Assembly (NCBI GenBank): GCA_032622095.1
Contig: CP136067.1
Coordinates: 81,184,705 to 81,248,704, forward strand
DNA: 64,000 nt
Reading direction: 5' to 3'
Source of the DNA: Siphonodentalium dalli
Lineage: Eukaryota > Mollusca > Scaphopoda > Gadilida > Siphonodentaliidae
Part shown: in pieces, positions 12,801-23,600 of the stretch
Numbering within the stretch: the stretch's first letter is position 1
Layout of the letters: every line of letters starts with the position of its first letter
Notes under the pieces: model-generated
Seen by the model: only the letters and a program-made list of their open reading frames with translations
Told to the model about the DNA's origin: nothing
Databases searched by the model: none
Position numbers and translations under genes: made by a program

Positions 12801-15800
12801 CGTGATAGCAGATGTTCAGCGGCCACGTGCTATTCCGCTTTTGAGAGATTCCCGACTTTGAATTAAGGCACGATCCCGAACTTCAAATTCAATTAATGCA
12901 CGATCCCAAATTCGCGAACAGTCTCACGAAGCACGTGGACCGACGAGAGTTGGGAGTATTTTTCCGATTTTTTTCGTTCAATTTGTTTAATCAAAATGAT
13001 TTCTGAATCTGCTTAGTGCTTACATAAAGTTCATAAACTACGAGTAATTATTTTGTTTTTATTGTTTAATAGAGGCATTTGAATTTATATGGGAGCAAAT
13101 TCTCAGAACTAATGCCCTTCATTTCCGACGTGCGGGAGTTATACTTACCATCTTACACTTACCAGACGCACCTCTTAATAGTCTCTTTTTTGGCATCTAT
13201 TTACTACAAATTAAATCTCTATTTGAGATTTAATTTCATGGGTAGAAAAATCGATTAATCGTCGATTATAGCCACCGATTAATCGATTTTGAAAATCCAA
13301 AATCGTGGCAAGCCTACTGAATGATAACATACCTGAACTCAAATTATTTGAAGTTTTCACAGATGAAAGCTAGATAAAGCCAAACATACTTTACAGTATG
13401 ATTCCATGCAACTGTTAAACTTAAATCTTTTTGTAAACTTAAATTTCTTATGTCAATATATAGAGGATATGAAATGAGTGTTTCTCTCATATGATATTTA
13501 TGAAACGAGTCTAAGAATTTTCAGTTTTCTCGAGCCTTCGGCGAGAGAAAACTGAAAATTCGTGACGAGTTTCATAAATATCATATGAGAGAAACACGAA
13601 TTACATATTCTATTTATCATATGACACCTATAAATTGATTATGATGTCCAAAACGCACACAAATCACTAAATAGCTATATGACATTGGCAGCAAAAGGTT
13701 AAAAAAATGTGACGTCACTTCATTGCACCGGAAGCCCAATTACACCTGGTGAACTAGCAGAAATAATATGCACGCGAAGATATAGTGCGCTATTCTGTTC
13801 TCAGTTTGTGACATTATATCGTATGTTTATTAGATAAATACGGATTATAATTGCGAGAATTTCGGCATCGCGTTGATTGACGCGCACGAATTTGACCTGC
13901 ATTTAGTTAGAGATGCGGTTCGGCCCAGGCTGCCAATCAGAACACACTTTTTGTCAACAAACCAATCCAATTATCGGAAGGTGATATGAACTAGTAGTTC
14001 ATATGAAATTGATTTATGACATACGTTCCAACGTAAATAATGATTGAGTCATATGATAAACATAAATATATAAATGTTTTGCATCTTGTTATGATATGAA
14101 TTGGGACCTAAATTAAAAAATAAAATAAAATTTAAGTAAAAAAAAAATGTACACTATTTAACTGACTGGGAGAATCCATTTAGTACATAATGGGTTAAAG
14201 ATGTGTCACAGTTACTGAATACAAAGAGAAAAATAAATTAATCATGTGTTTAGTTGATAATATGTTGAACATTTATGATCAAGCAATGAAGACATTTATC
14301 TGCTGCTAGATTTAAGATTAGATGCGAGGCCAGCAGACCGTGACAATGTGACCTACGAAATATGAATGGAGAATGAATTACATCTAGAGGTGCCACGATT
14401 ATTGATTTTGGTAATCGATAATCGGTCGTCAATAATCGACTATAATCGATTAATCGTACCTAATATTAATAACATCAGTGGAAGTATTCCGTAATATGGC
14501 CTATTGGCTGGGTGCTGGTTAACTGCACTGTCGCTGGTTGTTTGAGGCATCTGCTGATGTAATTTTTATGTTAATAAGGTGCATCATAATTACTATTAAT
14601 ACTAATGAGCACAATGTATTGAATACCATTACCAGCACAGTTCTCGGCGATGTTATGGTTATAATATTTGTGATTCTATTTCATTGTTATGAATAGGGCC
14701 AAAAAAAAAACATCTGTGTTTCCAGTTTCCCGACCTACATGTACCTGCCGAAAATAGGCCGACCTGGATTTGTTTCACAAAGTTTTTTTTTTTTTTTTTT
14801 TTAAATCTACTATAAAGATAAAGGCTGGAAAATAAACCATGGCTTTATTTTAGCACGTGCTAGAATAAAGCAAGAACGGACACTCCAGCTATCATAATCA
14901 AGTCACGCTCTCAGAACTACATGTACAACCAAAAATCTTGCAATCGATTTAATTGTTTCCTGAAGAAATTCCCCATTAATTTCTTATCCCATTTAAACAA
15001 ATTTAATAGATGTTAACGACTTTTAAACTTTGGCGATCGATAAAAACAATACAGTTTGACAAGATACAAGGTACATGTATATTTCCTCGTATGATTCAGC
15101 AAATGGGGAACATCGCTAAAGCTCGTTCCCCCATTTGCTGAATCTACACGCGAAAATAAACCTTGTTTCTCGTCAAACTATAAGGATATTCTATTATATA
15201 TATATATATATTTTGGAGACTATTTTCAGCTTGTATTATAATTTGATTCGGGCCCTTCGATTCGATTCAAAATCGTTTGTCTGATATGATTCAAAATCAT
15301 TCCGTCCGATTCAATTTGATTCAAAATCAACTGTCCTGATAAATTTTTTATCAGAATCATTTCCACATGATATCAAGCATCCGTATATCTGATGTCCGTT
15401 AAATGTCGAAGCAATGAGATTTAAAGTAAATAAAGCTTCTTTTTTTTCAGTGAATTTCGATTTGTCATGCTAACAATGCATCAAACGATCGTCTCATCAC
15501 TATATAGAATCTTAGACTAACAACTTACTTTGCTCACGCCCTTTAAGAATCTTAGACTAACAACTTACTTTGCTCACGCCCTTTAAGAATCTTAGACTAA
15601 CAACTTACTTTGCGGACCCTACTGATGCTTTCCAATGTGAACTCGCGGACCTCATACAATCGTTGCCCGAAAACGACAGAGATCTCGTTCGTCCGGCCGT
15701 CATTCAGACACCCCGCATTGGAACATTCTACACACTTCCTAAGATACATAAACATGGTGTCCCAGGCCGTCCAATTGTATCAGGTTGTGGAACTATCACT

Positions 15801-17585
15801 GAGAACATTTCTAAGCTGATAGACGACGAACTCAAACTTATCGCGCGATCTGCTCACAGTTATATAAAAGACTCCACTCACTTTCTAAACAAGATTTCCA
15901 GCATTGATGATATTGATGAACAAACTTTACTTGTAACTCTCGACGTAAAGGCATTGTATTCTAATATAAATCACGTGGATGGAATACAGGCTCTGACACG
16001 ATCGTTAATCTCATATTCTGGAAACACCTCAATGGCCACCGAAACCATCGCTAAATTGACCGAATTTATTCTTAACCACAACTACTTTCAGTTTAATGGA
16101 GATATTTTTCTACAGAAATTGGGAACCGCGATGGGCACTCCCATGGCCCCTCAGTTCGCCAATATATATATAGCTGACTTTGAGAAAACATTCTTGGACA
16201 ATATTGAGCTAAAACCTAAAGTTTATTTTCGGTATATAGATGACATTTTCATCATTTGGGAGCACGGTTTGTCAGAACTTGAAGAATTTTATGACAAAAT
16301 TAACAATGTTCACCCTAACCTGAAGTTTACCATGGAAAAGTCTACAGAGACTATCAGCTTCTTGGATGTCAGAGTTTTCAAAACTGATGGGAAATTAGAA
16401 ACTGCTGTTTATAGGAAACCAACTGACAAATATAATTACTTACATTCTACAAGTTATCATCCGGATCATACTAAGAGATCTGTTATATATAGTCAGGCTT
16501 TACGTTACCATCGAATCAACTCGGATCCGAACATTCGCACACAACAAATCTCCAAATTAAAATCGGAATTCGTGAAACTCGGGTATGAAAAGCGAACTGT
16601 GGAGAAGCAGACAACTAAGGCGCTTTCCAAGGACCGTACGGATTTGTTAGCTTATAAATGTTCTGACGTTAAAGAACGCGTTCCGCTTGTTGTTACACAT
16701 CACCCCGCAACTAAACTAATGAGACTCATTCTGGTTCAGTCCCAGCATATTCTGGACGGCGATGATCTACTTCAGAACTTATTCAAGGAGAGGCCGTTAC
16801 TGGCGACTAGGCAACCACCTAACTTACGACAGATGCTTGTTTCTAGCCAATGTCGGTCGTCTAATCTTTCTATCGGAACCAAACCGTGTAACACTCCAAG
16901 ATGTGGCACATGCCAACTAGTATCTTCGGATACTATTAGTTCTAAAGACGGATATCCGATCATTCCGAAGGGTCTATTCACCTGTCGAAGCACATGTGTG
17001 GTATACATCTTAACTTGCGCACGATGCCCGGATGTTCACTACATAGGAGAGACTGGACAGCCGTTATGTAGACGAATCACTGGCCACCGACAGAATATCA
17101 ACAACCACGACGATTTGCCTGTTGCGAACCATTTCTGCCTTCCGCGCCATTCTGTTAAGGACATTCGTGTCCAAGTGATACAGGGAGGACTATCGGACCT
17201 TCACAGTCGCAGGATTACAGAGCAAAAATACATTTCAATGTTTGACAGTTTCAATTCCGGTATCAATAGAGATGCTGGATTCATGTCCGCGTGGTTGTAG
17301 TCTTATTGTGATATCTTATTGCAACTAACATGCAGCTACTAGTATATACCTTTCAATTGTACCTATACACTAGGTCCTAATTTATATCTACTAGAATTTG
17401 GTAACCATCAACTTGTTTACCTGGGATACAACGTCATCACGTCATCATCAATGCTTCATGTAGCTTTAACGTTTCTTGTCTCATTTCTCGTTTGTCTGTC
17501 ACTTGATAAAGTCTATGTTAGACGAAAGCTCGTGAGAAAACAAATATACAATAGGTCTTAAAGGTGTTACCATTTATTTCAACCC

Positions 17586-17653
<68 letters not shown>

Positions 17654-20600
17654 TATACTATGTTTACATTCAGCAGCAATTATTTTATATTGAATTTTCA
17701 AAAAGAATTTACTTCTATTAAGATATATGATTACATGTATTTGTGGTTGCAGATGAATCCAAATATTCAGGAATAAATCTGTTCTGTTCTGAGAGTCGCA
17801 CGGCCAGGTGAAAATGAGATGTCAACATGGTGGCATAGAAGTTGTCTAGACTTTTGCTAGCAATGCCGATAGTATCAATGTTGTCATGTACAGTATTGCG
17901 CAACATTGTGACATGGTGCCATGAGCCACAGGAGATAGCATTTTTGTGTCCCTTCTTGGAACTCAGATCACTCCAAACTTTCTGGTGCATATTCTGGGTA
18001 TATTGTCAGATATAAAACTAGTTTTCTGTCAGAAACTTCAGCAACTGGATATAAAGGTATTGAGAATACCAACTTTTATCTTGTTTTTAGAATATGGTGC
18101 ATTATAGAAGGATTTTGAAGAAAAAAAAATTGCCAAAAAAATAACATTTGCCTACCTGGATTTTTTTGCTCATGAAATCGGAAACAGACATGTTGTTTTT
18201 TTTTGGCCTAGCCAAATATACAAACAATATAAAAGTAGGAATGTATCGACTGCCGGCGGTTCCTTAAAAAAGTAATCGAATCGGAAACTAAAATTTTCAT
18301 CAAACTACCAAAGCATGGTTTACAATCACACATTGCAGGACTCAGAACAAGCTAAGTATTTGATAATAGTCAGTTTCATTCAGCATTCACCACACGATAT
18401 GCGATAGCCTTTACTAGTAATTTCTAAGTATACTTATGTAGTGCTGGGCGGTTTCCCGATTAATCGGCAATACCCGGTTAAAATTTCAATATCGTCAGTA
18501 ATATCATCTAAAATAAAATAATCGTAATATCGTCGGCAAGCAGTGGGTGCCATAAACGTGTACAATGAAATAATTTAACTCAAGCCTAAATCAAGTTATT
18601 TAAGTTTTAAAATCCCAGCGTAACATCCAGGCATCAAGCGTGCAATCAAAACACACATACTAGAAAACAGGGTCAGATTGGGAACGAGGCTCCGGGAGCA
18701 TTGGGCTTGAATCAAGTAAGTATGGTCTACATTTTGCGTGTTGATTGAGAATTGAACAGTTCATTCGGTGCAGCATGGTTCTATGATTACGCAACCACGA
18801 GAAACACCCGCTTTGACACAACGATGCTGCGCCCTCTTCCCCGGGTTCAAGAAGAAATAATTCACTGCGATTGGTTAAAACCAATTAACTGAATTGGAGC
18901 TTCAAACCCGCCCAAAAATACATGGTGTCCTTCCAAGGATTATGTACTACGCGTGTTTGGACTTCGCTGAAAGACTGACCCTCATTGTCAAATTTGTCTT
19001 GTCAGTAAACCACATTTCCATTTCTCAAATGACTCGAGTGTCATCGGGAATAACTGTAAACATGTATATAAAATATATCTACTCAACATAGTATAACATG
19101 CCAAATTAGAAAAGGATACTATATAGTATGAAACGCTTTTAGTTTTGTCATAGACGAAATAGTGAGTTTACTAATTACCGGTATAAACCAGAATATATCA
19201 AGTCACCGGACCGAAATTGTCCAAATAGCGTAATTTAACTTGTGAATTTACTTTTCATCCCGAATATCGATCGAGCACGAGGTTGTCACTTGTTGAGTGG
19301 TTGTGTATGTTATTCCCGATGTTACTTTTAAAATTAATGCTAATGATATGTGTTTCTTTCGAATAGTGACAAATTGTTTTCAGTCTCCAGTAACTGTTTT
19401 AAAAAACTGCGATTATATCGTTAACCGCGGTTTTAATTTTTAAAATTTGTGTTTTTTTTCTCTCGTTAATATCGTCCAGCCCTATACTTATGCAAACAAT
19501 GTATACTCGCAATTACATCGCTGATTAAAATGCCGTATATATTGGTTCCCTGGTTTTAGAGAGAATGTCAATCAACTTCCCATTGGTCCAATCAGATTCA
19601 AGGGCGAGTGCATTCAGTTCATTGAACACGGTGAAAGTCGCCACATTTCAAAGACATAGTGCCACCTTTCAAGTATAAATATACAACGACTTCGCCATGT
19701 GTTCAAATCTGCAGTGCCTCCAATTTGTAGAATACATGTATACAACGACCCGATGAGAAACCATGTCACATCATCAAATGAACTGCCGACTGTTTGCTAC
19801 ATATATTAGTACCGGTACTACTCATGTTATTGGAATCTCTTTGATACCCGTTCAAAGGATGTTAACCCCTCGGTTGTAGATTAAACTGTGTAAAACAAAC
19901 ACGGTATTCAATAATACCTGGCATTTTCTGACGTCCGAAATAAATAATGCAGATTAATCGATGATGGTAATTGATTATCGGCTTTATCAATGGTTCATCG
20001 ATTATATGATTAATCGTGGCACCCCTAATTACATCATAATTATGTCAAGTATTCAAGGACATGTTATCAGCGCATGCGCACCAGTCTACTTTCACATACC
20101 AGTTGTTGCAATAATGCTGTGTTCGCTTCTGATTTGTCAATGATTCTAAATCTCGTGTTGAAAAGACTATAATGTTAAGACTGGTTTTTTGTTTTTGGTA
20201 TCTATAATCCTTTCTGGGCTTTTGACCACGTGGCCCCAATATATTCCCAATTTTGCGATTTCCCATTTTATGTAACAAATATGGCGAAGTCTGTCAACTA
20301 TTTTCAGCACTAACTTTAACTTATCTCATATTCACCCAATGCTTTGATGCTTATTCACTGTATTAGCCACAATGTAGTGTTTTAAATATAATCGACTGAC
20401 CATACTTACAATACTTACCGTATAACACATAAAACAACCGTTTATTTGAAAATTCATTTACTGTTCACTCTCGCTTTTCCAGAAAAGCGAAACAATTGGA
20501 ATAGCAAGATTTTTTTGTCGATGCCGATTACAAATAGATAACCCAAATTTCGACCGATTTTGATTGCCGTTCCAGTTAATCTGTTCATCACTAGACTGTT

Positions 20601-23600
20601 TCTATCAACAGAAGAATTACTATTCATCGATAGTAGGCCAGTAGGATTCTATTGGAAATAGCATAGCAGGCTGCAGCCATTCAGAACACAAGATAGTGTT
20701 GTGAGATAAAATATTCAACTATGAATATTAGTGAGCACAGTTTTATTGTAACAATACTATAGTAACATGCAATGAATGCTGTGCATTCCCGGATATTCAT
20801 CTGCACCTATTTGTTATTCAGGTAAAGTTTCGATGGAAGGCTTTGGAGCCTACGCAATGGCTAAGCATGCCCTTGTTGCATATACAGATACTCTGAGGCT
20901 CGAAATGAAGAAATGGGATGTATTTGTGGCAATGATCGAGCCAAGTGGTTATAACACAGGTTAGTTATTTGACAGATACTGTTTGACATTGTTCAATTGT
21001 TTTACATACATCTGGTGTAAAATATAGTCTGAAGTATTTTATGGAATTCAAAGTCAACATCTTGTTTCTCAGACTCACGCACATGGCACTGAACCCCCAA
21101 GCGTACAACATTTTGGATGGTGACTATTTTAAAGTTTTCTTTTAACCCGGAATGCTAGAAAAATACAATTTTGTCTAATTTGGTATCGATTGCGTGGGAC
21201 CACGCTTGGATCTTCAAATGTATATGTTTTGTTTTTAAATATTTGATGAGGACAAATAAATAATTGAATTGCAGTGATTTAATTCTGGTAATAAAAACAG
21301 AATTTAACTAAATTATTAAACTAAAATATAGTACGGTAAAAAGTAAGTTAATATTTATCATATGCTTGTCTATACAATAGCGGACAATTACTGAAACGTA
21401 GATCTCGAAAACATATATCTCTTCGAAGCTACATTGAATACGATTTCGTTATTTCATCATCATGGAAGTAACACGACCTCATCGAGTGATCATTGCGGTG
21501 CATGCTGTCCACTAGCCAATCAAAACCGACGAAGCTATGACGCACGTGTTCAATCGAGAATTCTGTGTTTGAATCACAGCGTATCAATTTCAACTTTGGG
21601 CCCAGGTTATTTCCTTTTTGTAAACACTGACACATGCGTTCTTTTATTAAGTAGAGTAAACACTTAATTAATTAAGAGTTAACTTAGTAACTTTGAGTAT
21701 AAATAAGATGCATGTAATAATAACGAGGAATTATTGCACAAACATATTAGCATCACCACCCTATTAATTAAATGTCTGGCCACTATCAAAGGAAGACACG
21801 CCCGTGAATTGTTTGGAAAAAAATTTGGAACGGCAATCTACTTTAGAGACGCCCACGTGTGCGCGACAGATGTTGAATATCCAAATTTGCTGTACTGTCA
21901 ATCAATACAGAAGACAAGCTGGTAGGAGGAGTCATCTTCACCAAATTGCTACACGGTAATAAAATATCTTGTGGATGCAGAAAGGCCTTTGACGGTGTTA
22001 AGTTTGACCTAAATGGTCAAATAGAGGTTCACGATGGGGAAGTTATGGTTTTCCATGCAAAAGGGCACCGATCTCTAAATTATATTTTACGAACTGCCGA
22101 CGAAAGGCTAATTAAAGTCCGAATAATCAAGTCCTGGTATTCTTCAGCATAAATCACAAATCGTGTTATTTTATAATGATAATTGGTTTATTTAATATAT
22201 GCTATGGTGGTATGAATAACGAGCGTGTGTGAAAATTTTAAAACGACTGGAAAATTTCAGTTTTTTTTCATGGCGTTTGTTCATGGCGTAAAGTATATGA
22301 ACGCTCTTTATTGTTACATGCTGTAGAATACAGTTTAGGCCGACATCGGAACTGACACAATAAAATGAGACAATTACTCAATTTGTATACCTACACGGAT
22401 GAACATGCAAAACTGACAAGAAACTTATATGCATGTGCGGTTCCGTACATTTATGTGTTTCAAACGGCAAAAACAGATAGTATAAAATAAGATAAAGGCA
22501 AACTAAATAACATGTATTTCCGATTTGTTGACCTAAAAACTCCAAGTAGATAAGAACATGTGTTCATGTACACACATTCGGCTACATGCCATCATCTCAG
22601 CCTTTCCATCATTGTTGAATTAATTAATTCATGTTAAACATTCATTGCGTTTGAAAGCTTCGATATTCACTGAAGACATGCCCCATATTGAATTTGATTT
22701 CATTGGCACCGCTGTCAATCATTCGCGGCAGGCTCCTGATCTGTCAGTAAAAGTGACAAATCATTGGTTACCACGTCGATTACACGTGTACATGTATGTG
22801 TTATCATATCCTCCCGAAGATTTCAAATGACATCAGACCCTTGGCGTACAGGGGCGTACAGGTAATCGACCTTTATTCGGATATGACGCTGAATATTAAA
22901 CATTCAATGAACACATGTGCATTGCGACGTGACCTCAAAGTTTTCTGTTTGTTAGAAGTCTCAATTACTAGTACATCTCCATTAATTCGTGCAGCACGAT
23001 CAACGTGATATACATTTATTTATTAGTTTTTTCTCCGATAAAATTCTAAATGTATATGTAAAACATTTAACACCAATCAATCATGCATTACCTGTGCCTC
23101 CCACCACGCCAACAACATTGTATTATGTTGGCAACGTTCCATTTTGTTGACAGTTATCTCGACTGCGTTTGTTACATTGACGGTTACCTCAATCGCGTTT
23201 GTTGCGTTGACGGTTACCTCGACCGCGTTATTTTGCATTGATGGTTACCTCAACTGTGTTGGAGTAATGTTACGACCACGTTGGAGTAACGTTACGACCG
23301 CGTTGCGTTAACATGATTACCGCGTTGATGAAAAATTCTCATCGTGGTTCCAACGCGGTCGAGAGGGACATTAATTTTGAGAGGATCTGTATATAGCATA
23401 TGTATTATTTCTTCCTGTATCCTTGTTGGCAATAAAGCCGAGCCACAAATTAATTCGTCGCTTGCCATTCACATTCTGATGATTAACCTATTGTCTTATA
23501 CTCGCTGGTCGTAAAACACCAACATCATAAATACGTGATATACAATGTCACCAGGAATATGCAGTGTTACAATAATGACTGCATCCAGGACCCAAAACAA

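Larger units (their letters stand above)
15506..17651 (+). mobile_element. Penelope-like element, 5'-truncated, nested in the hAT element
   Basis: It contains one long open frame with RT and GIY-YIG domains, a 3' untranslated stretch with a hammerhead-like remnant, and a terminal TA microsatellite (17589-17651). The element begins abruptly at a 40-bp tandem repeat, so the start of its protein is missing. Host flanks and a target duplication are not clear. Confidence 0.85.
14385..20027. mobile_element. 5.6-kb hAT-like element with two nested insertions
   Basis: The left end TAGAGGTGCCACGATTATTG and right end TAATCGTGGCACCCCTA are inverted and flanked by identical ATTACATC on both sides (14377-14384 and 20028-20035). 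The sub-terminal regions carry ATCGATTAATCG-type repeats, as in many hAT elements. Inside lie a Penelope-like retroelement (15506-17651), a second hAT element (18439-19484) and a hairpin (15054-15180). Without these, roughly 2.3 kb remains and no hAT transposase domain is seen, so it was probably moved by a relative's enzyme. Confidence 0.85.

Noticed and set aside
21734..22152. Two adjacent frames (KGRHARELFGKKFGTAIYFRD and FDGVKFDLNGQIEVHDGEVM) that might form a small gene or element protein
   Set aside because: They read like coding sequence but are in different frames with a stop between, lack splice borders and match no family I recognise. A translated search could revive them.
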